This document shows positions 22,485 through 34,800 of a DNA stretch of 64,000 nucleotides, piece by piece. The stretch lies in contig NOKP01000006.1 of NCBI GenBank assembly GCA_002682825.1, positions 806,001 to 870,000 of the forward strand, given 5' to 3'. A model generated the notes under the pieces. It had not been told where the DNA came from and did not search any database. It saw only the letters and a list, made by a program, of their open reading frames with translations. The position numbers were made by a program, and so were the translations under genes. Each line of letters opens with the position of its first letter. Within the stretch, counting starts at the first letter, position 1. The stretch comes from Neonectria sp. B-13 (Eukaryota > Ascomycota > Sordariomycetes > Hypocreales > Nectriaceae).

Positions 22485-24974
22485 TGTGGCTGGTGGACGA
22501 ATTGTCGCGTGATGGAGTGGGTAGAGATGCGATTGAGTGGTGAAGATTCGAATGTGGTTGCGAGAGATTCGGAGCAGCTGGGCAAGCCTCCTTCACCGAG
22601 CGCTGGTGAGTGGCCGCGGGAATTGACGTGTCGTGCGGTCTGGGGATAGTACTTCCGCGATCACTCTTGAATTGAGGATCGGAAGTTTCTTCCTCGAGGC
22701 CGACTTACGTAAGGAACTGGCTTACATAATGGGATAAGTTGCCAGCGGTCCAAGTCACGCCAGAAGTCACATGACTTTATCACGGGGATGGAGCTAAAGC
22801 TAGCTCGGGATCGGCGGCCCGATGACGTCGGCACACCGGGGATGAAGGTTGTGCCCCTCCGTGGCTTTCTGGCAGCCCCTCTGTGGCTTTTCGATCTACA
22901 GTATCGAAGCTTGCTACTGCTGCTTCATACATAGCTGACGAGGCCCTTGTTTCGAGCAAGTCGGTCACACATGTCGATCAGATCCTCCCGGGGCGATGGA
23001 CACACGTCAAACGGTCCCTTGGGGAACCCCTTTGCTCGGTGGCGAGGTGATAGGGGGTCTGGACCCGGGCCTATCAGGAGCTTCTGTGCCCGGAGCATGA
23101 ACGAGGGGGAGGAGATCCAATCACGGTAGGTGTGATGTCGTGTTTTGGAGGTGGTTACTCAAGTCACTGTTGGCACCTCGCGTGGCTCTCCCAAAGTCAA
23201 AAACGCCGCCCAAGGGGGTTAAGCAGGGAACTTTCCCCTCCTTTCCCAGTGACTCGAGGCGTGGATCACACCCTGATTTGGGGTTGCCTGTGCTATCTTG
23301 TGTCATGTCGTGCCTTACTGGAGTCGGACAAGGCAACGTGCGTGATGTGGGAGCGAAAGAGCTGTCACGAGGACGACGTTGGTAGCGTGGGCTATCGCCG
23401 GTTTTAGTCGAAGGATGCGGAGAGGCAGGCGGAGGATGAAGGACATGGGATCAGACTCCTTAGGATGCAATCGAGAACCGAGTTGGATGATGTCTTGTGA
23501 TCGAAGTCCCAGCCGAGACCGCGAGACCCAGGAAAACATGGAGTGATACATCAAAACACCAGGTTTGGCATAACGAATGCAACCCGATCTCAGCCCATCT
23601 GGGGATCATAGTCCCATCCTACCAGTCAGTTCTCTTCACGGCCAGTATCCGTTCTCCGTGTTCCTTTTTCTGTTGCATGCTGCACTCCAGCCTCCAGGGC
23701 GAGCAACACACTTCTGGGGAAAATTTTGTCCCAGGGCACCGTGGTCTCTGCCTTGCATGTCACATACAGCGCACCGCCTGAACATGCGGCAGTCAATGCA
23801 TTGCCATTTCATGCCGATTAGCATTGGCACTGACTGTTGGGCGCGAGACACCGTAATTGCCTGCTCCTCTCCACATGCCGTCCTGGCACGGAGATGAACG
23901 AGCAACCAACCAACGTCCGAAAAGGCGAAGCAAAAAAACATCAAGCTGCAGGACAATTCCCGAGACGCAGCGGGTTGGGTTTCAATTTTTTTTCTTGGGC
24001 GTCTCAGATCGGCTCAACTGGCATCGATCCTTTGGCCGTGCCGGCAACCAAAACCCAAGCGACAAAAGCCTAAATGGGAATGCGGCAAGGGGAGAAAGGA
24101 GATGGGCTCGTGGCGTGCGCGGCCGTCGTCCCGTCAGTCTCGTGCCCAGCCGAGTTTCTCCTTAGACGTCGTTCGTAACTGGTGGTTGTTGGTTGATTTA
24201 ATACCCGCGGGTCCCGTGCCTTGGTTTGCAGTTGCTGGTGCGCCGATCTCGTCTGTTCTGCACAGCACAGCACAGCATAGCGCAGCACAGCACAAGCACC
24301 TCCTGCAATCAGCCAAAAGATCCAATCTGGCGCCTCGTTCCCTCTGCATCTGCTCTGCAGCACGCACACAAGCACACGCATAACACACTCCCTCTCTGCT
24401 GACGTCTGTTCCCTCCTCGAGGCCTTTTTTTTCCTCTCCTTCAGCTGCGTCTCCGACCTATTTCTCCGCCCCTTCCTTCCACTCCTTCTCCTTCCTTCTC
24501 CCTCTCCCTCTCTCCCTTATTATTACGTCCCGTCCAGGCCAGACAGTAATCCCACCAACCCCGTCAACCCTGCCACAGTCGACACAGCCAACACACCCAC
24601 TTTCGAGTTCTCAGACTCCCCCTTGGCTTGGGATATTGGTCCTCGCCCTTTGCGCCATCTGCCGACGCCATCCTCGACCAGCAAAGTCTCTTCTTTCCCT
24701 CGATCCTCGACCTCCATCGCATCGGGGCTTCCACCTTGAACTGCACCCTCCAGTCCTCGGCCAATCTCTCACCTGGCGCGCTTCGATCCATCGTTGCGTC
24801 ACTTCTACCCTCAGGTGGCCCCTCCAAAGAGGCCCCAGCACAGCAAAACAAGACCAGCCAGCGGCAGCGGACGACGGCACTGCCGTGATTAGTCGGTCTC
24901 TAATAACTAGCGCTGGACGCAGCGGGTCTGGTGTGTGTCGGATCGGGAGCTACGGACACCTCATGCAACCCAAG
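22485..24974. other. Upstream region of the Ser/Pro-rich gene
   Basis: No supported gene. From 24370 to 24560 there is a strong C/T-rich tract on the plus strand (probable promoter or leader), preceded by a CACAG-type simple repeat at 24261-24294. Confidence 0.5.
24261..24294. repeat. CACAG-type simple repeat
   Basis: About six copies of CACAG or CAGCA with one or two mismatches, in non-coding DNA. Confidence 0.6.
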
Positions 24975-25218
24975 GTATGTGCTGTATTCAATATTGCCCA
25001 CTACTGGTTGCAATGTCTCCCCTCCCGAGGGCAGCGGCTCGTTGTTATACAGCGAGCTGTGTTTCGCGGCTTGGCCCGTGATGTTTTTTTCTTCCTTTTT
25101 CCTTCTTCCGCCGCCGGTGCTTCCTTGCCCTGCTCAACCCTTCTCAGATCTGGCTTCGTTTCGCTCCCATGCCAACTGCATCTCGAGGGCACGGTTACTG
25201 ACCCAATCTAGCCCTTAG
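24975..25218 (+). other. Probable 5'-leader intron of the Ser/Pro-rich gene
   Basis: A consensus donor (AAG|GTATGT) at 24975 pairs with a branch-like TACTGAC and a TTAG acceptor ending at 25218, 244 nt long and 97 nt before the ATG at 25316. An upstream ATG at 24962 lies just before the donor; once spliced it would read a 19-codon uORF ending at TAA near 25266. Signals only; no transcript support. Confidence 0.4.
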
Positions 25219-25315
25219 GCAACCACCTTTAAACCTCCCTCTTCCCCTCCCTCTCCGTCCTTATAACAACGGCGACTACCTCCCCTTTCAAAAGCCATCA
25301 ACCCCAAACCTCATC

Positions 25316-26458
25316 ATGAGTCTCGCCGAACCAGCAACGGCCCCCCCGGGCGGCCGATACTCCGAAGCCATCCTGGCTGAGGAGCGGCTGAACAATTCGA
25401 CCCCGCGGGCTGGCAACTCAGTGGAAGAAGAAGACAGCCTCCCAGAAGATGCCAAGAGGGACGGCAAGAGCAAGATGCGCAGCTTGTTCGGGCTCGGGAA
25501 GAAGAAGGTTCCTATCACCAATAAATCGACCGATATATCGAAATCCGCTGCCCAATCGCAGTCCCCATCCAAGTCAAACTCCACCACCACAAGCCCACCA
25601 TCACTGTCCCGAGATACGTCCAAGCTGTCTGCTACCCAGTCCTCGACCTGGGCTACCCAAGGAGATCAAGCATTTGTGTTACCTACGTCTCCTAGCCGCG
25701 GCTTCACTGGCTCGCCACGGCTTTCCTCCCCCGCTACCTCGCAGATTTTTGAGCGCGATGTCCAGGAAAGCAGTGCCCTGAGCCCCAACTCCCCAGCGAT
25801 ACCGACGCACATTCAGACTGAAGACCACATTCCCTCTGTTCTCGACGACGCTTCCGAAGCCATTACAAACCGGAAGCTTGATCCCGACACGGTCGAGATT
25901 GTGACGCACAGCTCTCATCAGCCTGCCTCCGTGACGATCAACCAGTGTGATCAGACAGCTAGTGAATGGGCCGCGGAGCTCGCCTCTTTCGCCGACCGGG
26001 ACGTTGTCTCGGCCGACAACGCCTCCAACTACGGCTCTCTCGACTCCTCCGACGTTCGCCGACTGTCCTTCATCTCGTTTGCCGACGTTGTACAGGCCGA
26101 ACATGGGCCTCATTCGGCCGTTCCTGGATCCCGCGACAGCATCCATATGGCGGGACTTACGTCCTTTCCTGCGGGATTGAACCGGTCGCCCTCGCCCATC
26201 CGGTCACCTGTGTCGAGTCAGGGACCCGAAACCAGTCCTCCGACGAGCAACCCGGGGAGCATGAAGGGCCTCGAGTTGAGCCCGCCCCGGAAACCCCTAG
26301 GCAGCCCAACGAGCATGACACATCTCAACATCTCCGTCCCAGGAGGTGATCTCAACATTGAGACCATGAGCCAGGCCTTGAGAAGGACTGGCAGCACCGA
26401 CCTCAGCAATGTTCGAAGCATCCCCACAAGCCCGATCGAGGGGTCGAACCTCCGCTGA
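25316..26458 (+). CDS. Ser/Pro-rich intrinsically disordered protein, unknown function
   Basis: A single frame of 380 aa from an ATG in good context (ATCATGAGTC). It is low in hydrophobic residues, with many SP and TSP sites (LSPNSP, RSPSPIRSP, SPPTSNPG, IPTSPIEG) that look like proline-directed kinase targets. A basic-hydrophobic patch MRSLFGLGKKKVP lies at about residues 54-66, and more ordered pieces occur at about 215-262 (ASEWAAELASFADRDVV and DVRRLSFISFADVVQ) and near the C-terminus (NIETMSQALRRTGSTDLSNV, about 345-364). These short conserved-looking pieces in a disordered chain suggest a phosphoregulated adaptor or scaffold, but no domain is recognised. No internal intron is needed. 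It ends TGA after SNLR. Confidence 0.75.
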   Translation: MSLAEPATAPPGGRYSEAILAEERLNNSTPRAGNSVEEEDSLPEDAKRDGKSKMRSLFGLGKKKVPITNKSTDISKSAAQSQSPSKSNSTTTSPPSLSRDTSKLSATQSSTWATQGDQAFVLPTSPSRGFTGSPRLSSPATSQIFERDVQESSALSPNSPAIPTHIQTEDHIPSVLDDASEAITNRKLDPDTVEIVTHSSHQPASVTINQCDQTASEWAAELASFADRDVVSADNASNYGSLDSSDVRRLSFISFADVVQAEHGPHSAVPGSRDSIHMAGLTSFPAGLNRSPSPIRSPVSSQGPETSPPTSNPGSMKGLELSPPRKPLGSPTSMTHLNISVPGGDLNIETMSQALRRTGSTDLSNVRSIPTSPIEGSNLR

Positions 26459-29400
26459 AGGAGAGCTTCCAACGGCAAGGTGAGGACGGCATGGCAGATA
26501 GGAACGAGTACGCAGCAGAGATAACACCCTTGTTGTCTGTTCAGCGCACTCGGTTCACCTTGGTTTACTTCACTTCACTTCGATTACAATGTCCTTATAA
26601 GGACATAATTTGATAACGGTTTGAGCACCGGGGCTCTGGAATTTGGCAATCGGGAGTTGGAAGACAAGTTTACTGGCGTCAACGTTGTTTTTCGCGCGCT
26701 CTACAGGGATCCTTCACAATTTATAGTGATTATTTTTGTCACTTTTGGAAGTTCAGGTTATCTCCTCTTGAAAGGCTACTGTGTTTATCCTTTCATCAAT
26801 TGCTCCCTGCTTTTCTTCACGTTTTACTTGCCCTTTATCGGCTAGACTGCGGACGATGGCCGTTCTAAGAGCGCGGATTTTGTAAGTCGGGTAGCGGAGA
26901 TGAAGGAGCACGGGCAAGGCGAAGGTACAAGCCAAGAACGATCAAGTTATGAGTTGCGAGCTGTGGAGCATGTATAGGTATCACACCTACGCAGTAGGGA
27001 CATGATCCCTCGCTACTGAAAATGAGAAGAAAACCTGTTCAGCATTTATGAAGTCAATGCTTGTTTTCGTGATTCATGGTATACCTTCCTGTTCCTCACA
27101 TATGCACATGCCGGAGTCGGAGTTAGAGTCGGCGTCGGCGCGTGTGTGATAAGCGGGCACCGAAACGAGACGGAGTGGGACAGCAGGATCGCCGGAGGCA
27201 CCATGTGTTGGTGAAGCTCCACCCTGCGGTGTAGCAGTCTGAGACTCGAAACTAGCAACAATTTCACAAAACTCCAAGCAGAGCCAGACACATCTGCGGG
27301 AAGCTTAGAATAGCGTAGGCGTCGAGGTCTGGAGCAGATTACTGGCCGGGACTGGGGTTTGAGTCGTGGCCGTCGTCGTGAGTGTTGCCGAGATTAGGAG
27401 GGGAGGTTCCGTCTCGGGTCAAGGGCTGGTGCACTGTGCGGTCCCTGTAGCCTGGTCTTGGGAGTCACAAAACTCACGCATCAGGACACCATTGGCAAAC
27501 CCTGGCCGATTATCTGCAGCGCCCTGGGTCTGTAGCAAAGCAATCCGAGTTGACTTGGGGTAGTCAGAACACGGGGTGTGTAAGTGGGCGGACGACTCAG
27601 ACATGCAGGGACCAGTGTGCTGGGACAGCCGAGGGGGGGATGGATGGGTGAGATGGGATGAAGTTTGGGGGTGGTGCACCACGCGAGAAATGAGAACGTA
27701 GTAGACCAGACCAAGTACAGATAATACCGTGGTGCAGCACGCAGGAACTTGCAACTTGTGGGACGGGGATCGTGTTTCGTGTGGGTTTGAATGTCAAGCA
27801 GCTGTCCTACGTACGTCCATGTCATGTAGGACATCAGTCGTTGACGAGAAGGTGATCCCAGCGATATATGTGCGGTGTGTGTCTTGCCGGGCCGGGCTCA
27901 GCAGGGCAAGGCCAGGCGACGGGGTAATTGTGTAGGAGCCTGTCCACAGCGAGGGCCACGAATGAATGTCCAGCCTGCTGGGACCAGGGTGTGGAATCCC
28001 TGCCTGTGAAGAAAGACCCAAAGAAGACCAGACGGAAACATTCAAGCCTGTCGGGACGTCCCCTGCATGGCCTTGTTTCTATTGTTCTGGGGTTGGCAAT
28101 AATGCAATTGCAAACATGAGGTGCTTGCCGGCCCCCATGCGGCGCGCGGCACTAACATGAACAAGCACAACCCCCATGCGTCCCCAGACACCAATATCAC
28201 ACACACAGAGGTAAGGATTGCAAACTCGATTGTGTAAAGGGAAAGACAAAGGTTGGAAACAGAGCATGGTCAAGGGGAGAAGAGGTAATAAAAAGCAAAT
28301 TCGCAGCCCTCCTACAAAAAGCAAAACCGGTCAAAGAAAGCCCCTGTCCTCGAAAGAGAGATCGTTGTCCTCACGTGGACAGGATGACGAGCAGAGCCAG
28401 ATTTCGTTGTGATCGTCCGAGGAACACGTGGGAAGCGGGACGGAGAATTTAAACAACAAAGCTTTTGAAAGTAGAGCCAACATGTCTTCCAGACGGCCGG
28501 GAACGACATCTCTTGGGAAAGGCCTCATTCGTTGCTGCCGTGGCTTGCCATGGGATTCAACGCAGAGATCCGAAAGTGCAGATGAAGGTCGAACTTGTCA
28601 TATTTTCTGTTCCATTCTTGCTGTGCTTTTTGCTTTTTGTCATCTGCTGACACCGGCCTTCCTTCGTCACGCGGAGAGCGGCGATGTGAGTGATGATGGA
28701 ACTAGCACTGCTGGGGTTTCCGGATACGGGCAAACGGGAAACGAGAAGGTCGACGACTCAGCGGCCGCAGAAGCTTCCTTCGCGGTCGTCCATGTGCCGT
28801 TGTCCTTCGTCTTTGTTGGGAGTAGAGGATGTTCCCCGCCCTGGCGTTGTCGACGGAGGCGGCTCACAGGGGTCTGGCTTACGGGGTAAACTGGGCCGGC
28901 CGGTTGGGTTGGGCTGAGGGTTGGTGGAGAGTAGGCTACATCCCGGCGAAGGAGGCTATTTTACTTTTGAGTTGTTCATTGCGTTCGTCTTTGTACGTCG
29001 TGGCTTCCGGCCAACAGCTCGCGGGAGAAGGAGTTTATCCAGAAGGAGGTTATTCCCATCAACTATCGTAGTAGTGCACTCCACCCGTCGCCACCCTCAC
29101 CCATCCGCCCCGCTTCATCCTCTGCATGCCTTTGGCAGCTTCAAGATCTGTCTGCTGGGGCCGGCGTTCCGAGAGGATGGGGATCCTGTCTCAACGGGGT
29201 GGGATTTTGGTGGTATTCGGTCGTGTAGGACGATGTCATAAAGCGGCGTCTGATGCGCGTGCTGGGGAAAACCGTTAACGATTCATAGCTCGCATGGGGG
29301 GATGGATTGGTCAGGTGATAGCTCGATCGACTACTGTACGAAAGAGCTGCTAGTTCCAATGTGCTAGAAGGCGCCGGCGCAATACCACGCCAAGAAAAAG

Positions 29401-30288
29401 GGACAGGAAGGCATAGGGAGGGCATCGGGGAGGATTCGCAGTTCGCCTCGCACTATTTGCTGTGTTGCTTTCTTTTTTTGATCCGCGGTCGTTTTGATCC
29501 GGCATCTTTCAGCTGCTGTCAAGTTCGCTGAACAGGAACGGACCGCACCTCGAGATCCCCGGTGACATCCGTTGAGATTGGATCGCTGGGTGCGCCCTGT
29601 CGTCCCCTGTCCTCTTGGCGGGACCACACTGTCGCACAGAGAGAGAGGCGACCCCTGTGAAGGTGCTGGGAAACAATGGAACCGGGCTGGGCAGGGCAGG
29701 GCTGGGCGTTAGAGTTGAAAGGTCGGTCCTGTGCTCCATTGCCGTATCTAATCCAATATTGCAAGAGGCGGAGTCTACGGATGAGGTACCCAGACTATCT
29801 ACCCAGACACTAGGTAGGCAGGGAAATGACGGGAGCTTTGTCTTGTTCTCAACAAACATGACCGTGCCCCTCGTCTGTGTCGTATCCCCGCCTAGTTCTA
29901 TTGCAGGCTGCAACGGTCTCTTGTGAGTTGTTCATCATTGGCATAGGCGAAAGTAGAGGCACTGTTGTGCCTCCACATGGAACTCGTAGGCACGAAACCT
30001 TGTTCCTTGTCCAGGCTGTTTTGAGCGGTGCCTCAAACTCGCGGCCTTGTCCAGGTTTGTACACACGTCCAATGTAAGTAACTAAGTGGCCGGCTCCAAG
30101 TGCGAAGGGCCAAGGGAGGGCCCAGCCTTGAGGCTTTGAGGCCCTGAGGCCGTCAGTTCCCTGGGTCAGGCCCTACTCCGGGGGCTTGAGGGAGAGCTGC
30201 TGCTATAGGTCCACTCGTCGTGCGGCCTTCAAGGCTGTCCCTCGTCACTGCTTAGGTCTCTTCTCCACTTCCACTCCTCCGGGTCCAT
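26459..30288. other. Gene-free stretch up to the assembly gap
   Basis: About 3.8 kb with only short, mutually overlapping frames on both strands. An AT-rich segment at 26530-26960 follows the upstream gene and probably contains its 3' end. Nothing else is supported; a gene interrupted by the gap at its right end cannot be excluded. Confidence 0.5.
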
Positions 30289-30388
30289 NNNNNNNNNNNN
30301 NNNNNNNNNNNNNNNNNNNNNNNNNNNNNNNNNNNNNNNNNNNNNNNNNNNNNNNNNNNNNNNNNNNNNNNNNNNNNNNNNNNNNNNN
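30289..30388. other. Assembly gap of 100 N
   Basis: Exactly 100 N, the common placeholder for a gap of unknown size, followed directly by 14 C (30389-30402). The homopolymer probably stopped the sequencing or assembly. Confidence 0.98.
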
Positions 30389-31895
30389 CCCCCCCCCCCC
30401 CCTCTCCCAAACCCCCCCTGGTTGGCGGGAACCACACCCGCAGCCCTGCATCTGCATCATTCCATCCGACCTCTCTCTCATCTGCGAGAAGTGGTGCTGC
30501 GGGCGGGTGCTTGCTGATCGGCGCAGACCTGGGCCTTGTTTGGAAAATTCCCCGCCCGCTCTCAGACAGAAGACGGGACGAAATGGAAAGGGACTGGACC
30601 TGTTCATCAACCAAGTATCCGTAAAGCAGCAGTAGTCTACGAATACGTAGGTGGCCCCCCCCTCATTCATGGAAGTTCAGGCTTCAGGACCAATCCACCC
30701 TTGCTATTTTTGACTGCGCCGAGAGTGATGAGTGCGTGTGCGTGTGCGCGTGTGTGTCTTGTGTCTTGTGTCCGTGTATATGCGTGCAAACGATGCCATT
30801 TCCTGCCATCAACCTGGCTCCCGGCTCTGGTTCGCTCGAGGCCAATCGCGACAGAAGGCACCCGTGGCCGAGTGTCCAGGGTCGTCGCAGTCCCAATCCC
30901 GGTGCGTTCTGTGTGCCGTGTGCCGCACATAATTGCCCTCTGCAAAGGGAATTAAGGTACCTCGCTGCCTTACTACAGCACCTAAGGTTCCTCGCAACTA
31001 GGTTGTTCTGTCTTGTGTCGCCACTTTCCCACTGGCTTCGACTCCATCCATCGGCTTCATCTGCCAGCCTACACCTACACCGCACCTCACTCTCAGCCTT
31101 GGGGCTCTTCTTTTTTTCTTCTTCTTTCCTTCTTTTTCCTCTTCCTCCATTTCTCCCCCCTCTTCCTCCATTCCCTTCTCCTGATTTTTTTTTAAGACAC
31201 TTCTCCCTCTCTCCCTTCTCCTCCGCAAACAAACGCCACGGCCCGAAAAAGACCCTCATTCCCCGCTGCTGCAAGTCGCCGCTGCAAGTTCGCTCGTGCT
31301 GCTGCTGTAGCATCCACCGTCTCCAATAGCCAAACCGCCATTGCGCCCGCTCTTCTCCGGCCCTGACGCCGCTCTTCTCCGGCCCTGACGTCCCTTCGCT
31401 CGCTGCACAACGAAGCATGCTAAGCTGCCAGTCCCGCACCTTCGCCCCAGCCAACGATTTCCTGCCGAGACTAAGCCATCCCCGCAGCCGCAGTCGGTGA
31501 TTGGGGATCGCGGATTGAGGATTACTGCGTTTGGGACCTTTGACGTCGACTTCCACCACCACCACCATCACCGTCCCGGACCAACGACCCGCCACGGCCA
31601 CGGCCCCTACTCTTCTCACTGCAACTCTCTCCGCTCCCGGAATCACGTCCACCAAGACCACATCCGCGAAGCACTCCCGCTCCTACCCTTCCGAAGCCGA
31701 AGGACGCTGCAGCGCCGAGGTGCCGTCGCCTGCTGCCGGCCGGCTCCCTCCGCAGACGCCTTCGATCTTCAATGCGGAACGGACGACAGCGTGTATGTGC
31801 TAGCAGACGAACAATGGCCTAAGCTTGCCATCGCGATACATGGACAAGCCCATCTACAACCAACTGGTCCCGACTCCGCCGCCTCGAACCCATCG
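30389..31895 (+). other. Promoter and long leader of the RasGAP gene
   Basis: GT-rich and then C/T-rich DNA leads to the RasGAP gene. The last 480 nt carry several upstream ATGs: 31417 (27 codons, stop at 31498-31500), 31772 (16 codons, with a nested ATG-GCC-TAA at 31814) and 31840 (out of frame, overlapping the main ATG). The main frame itself is open from 31497 but has no ATG before 31896. Confidence 0.5.
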
Positions 31896-34800
31896 ATGCC
31901 CCTCACCGTCCAGCGCGACCCCAACATGGAGCGCTCCAGCGCCTCCAACTTGAGAGCCGCCTTCCGGGCTACTCTCAACCCTTCCGGCACCATTCGCGCC
32001 GTCACTCCCGATCTGGCCGACCCTACGAGCCCGGGCAACCCTCCTGACGCCCACCGTGGTCCCAACTCCCAGCAGAGCTCCCCGCGATCTATCCCCGGGG
32101 GGCCTGCCCGTCGCCAAGGCATAGTCTTCAACGAGGTCTTCTCCGAATCCTACGAGAGCGGCGACTCAAGTCCTCCGCAGCACCTGCGACACACCAGCGG
32201 GAGCATGCGACCGAGAACCCGAACCATGGACACCTCCATGCTCGCCCAACGGAGTGTGCCTCCCGTGAGTGAGCGTCACCGTGTCGGCAGCGTGAGCTCC
32301 TCGGGATCCCAGCATCCATCCGAAGAGCCGAAATCCACTGCATCCTTGAGTACTTTGACCTATCAGTCGCCCGTTTCCGTGCGAGAGCCTTCGTCTATGC
32401 CTAAAGAAAAGAAGAGCTCTAGCAGACGCCTCATGAAGCGACAATCGTCCCGCCCTACATCACCCCTCATCTCTCCCCCGCCAACAGTCGACTCTCTTCC
32501 GCTGCCAATTGCGACTGATGATGCAAACAAGGTGTTGCTTTTGATGAGGACCCTGTGTGGCAGAATGCGTGGTGAGATCGAGTATCAAGGCGAAAGCGGA
32601 GGGCCTTGGCACAGCGGTGTGGCCTACATCGAGGAGGACAAGGGGTGTCTCATGTTCGACTCGGGCCAGAATGGACCCTTCCATATCCCGCTTGTGTCTG
32701 ACTTGCGGGGTTGCCGAGTGCTCCCAGTCGACTATCCCGAACTGACCAAGGAGTGCCTGGAGCTCGTCTGCGTCCTACCCCCCGTGGAGATTCTAATACG
32801 TCCACTAGTCGCCGAAGAGTTTGACTTGTGGTTGGCAGCGCTGCTTTGCTGGCAGCAGCTCCGGCCAACGGGGATTAAGCTGACCAACGGAAAGCCCGCC
32901 AGTCCGGCGCTGTCCAGGCCCGAACTCAGGAGACACGGGTACTCCTCTGAGAAACCAAAACCTACAAACATCATCAAAGTCGGCAAAGTCATGTTGTGGG
33001 ATAAGGGCCTGGCCGGTTCTCCTAGAGCCATTGTCAAACGACCGTCAACGAGGGATCTACGGTCACCAACCACTTCCTGGAGGAGGGTTTCTTGCATTCT
33101 CCAGGATAACGGAGAGTTCAAGTTATTGACGGAAAACGACGTGTCCGTTCTGTCAATTATCGAGCTCTCGCAACTATCTCGATGCGCTGTCCAGCAACTC
33201 GACCGGACGGTTCTCGACGAAGAATACTGTATTGCCATATTCCCCAACTACGCATCAACATCGACACACCTCTCCATCTTCCGGCCAGTCTATCTAGCGC
33301 TCGACAGTAGAGTTCATTTTGAAGTATGGATCGTCTTGCTACGAGCGTTTGCGGTGCCGGACATGTACAAGCTCGACGACCCGAACAACTCAGATATCTT
33401 GGAGATAGAAAATATCGAGAACGAGTACGAAGGAGAGGTATTTCGACTAGAGAAGACGATCAATGTTCGAGTGACGGAAGCCAAAATTAAAGGGAAACCG
33501 CCGGGCGTCGAAACTACTATTCATGAAAAGCCCGAAAGGCCTGGGAGATCAGAGCCAGATCCTGCAATTGGAAACTATCTGTGCGAGGTCATCCTTGACG
33601 GCGAGGTCAGGGCGAGGTCCACGACCAAGACGGGAACCAAGAACCCCTTCTGGCGAGAGGAGTGCGAGTTTACCGACCTTCCACCATCAACACCTCTGCT
33701 GTCTATTGTCTTGAAGCGGGTAGAGGGTAACCTGGACAGCTCCAGCAATCTTTTACAGGCCTCTGTGGGACTACCCAAGACTCGAAACCTGCAAGAGTGT
33801 GTAGTTGGTGCTATCGATATACCGCTTGAACCGCAGGACCAGGGCGAGATGGAGGATTGGCTTCAGGTACTAGACGACAAGGGGCAGTCATATGGTTCAA
33901 TGTTAATCAAGGTGACTCACGAAGAGCACGTGGTGCTCCTGTCTCGGGAGTATCGGCCCCTTTTGGACCTTCTCCATCGCTTCCCCGCTGGTTTGACGAC
34001 ACAGGTCGCGGCGGTACTGCCAGGACAACTGCGTCGTCTGTCCGAGCTGTTTCTGAACATCTTCCAAGTGTCAGGATCGGCGGGCGAGTGGCTGATGGCC
34101 TTGGTTGAGGACGAAATCGATGGCATAGGAAACCAGAACTCGATCAAGAAGTATCGCTTCAGCAGCCGCCTCAAATCGAACGACACTATGGACTCGGGCA
34201 CGGATCGTGAGCTGATTGTACGAGACATGGGCAAGTCTTTGGCTGGAGAGGCAAACCTACTCTTCCGGGGCAACTCTCTGTTAACACAGGCGCTCGAGTT
34301 TCACATGCGCCGCTTAGGCAAGGAGTATCTGGAGGACACGCTGCAGGAAAAGATATTCGAAATCAATGAGGTCAACCCAGACTGCGAGGTCGACCCGAGC
34401 AAAGTTCCCCACGGATCGGATCTCGACCATCACTGGAGCATGCTAATCCACCTGACGACCGAGGTGTGGAAATGCATCGCCAATTCGGCTGCCCGGCTCC
34501 CTCCTGAGTTACGACACATCCTCAAGTACATCCGAGCTGTCGCTGAGGACCGCTACGGTGACTTCCTCCGCACAGTGACGTATACCTCCGTCTCTGGCTT
34601 CCTCTTCCTGCGCTTCATCTGCCCTGCCATTCTCTCGCCGAAACTATTCAACCTTTTGCGCGATCACCCTCGGCCTCGCGCCCAACGGACCTTTACCCTC
34701 ATTGCCAAGGCACTACAGAAGCTTGCCAATCTGTCGACTTTTGGCAAGCGGGAGGAGTGGATGGAGCCGATGAATAGGTTTTTGAATGTTCAACGGCAGT

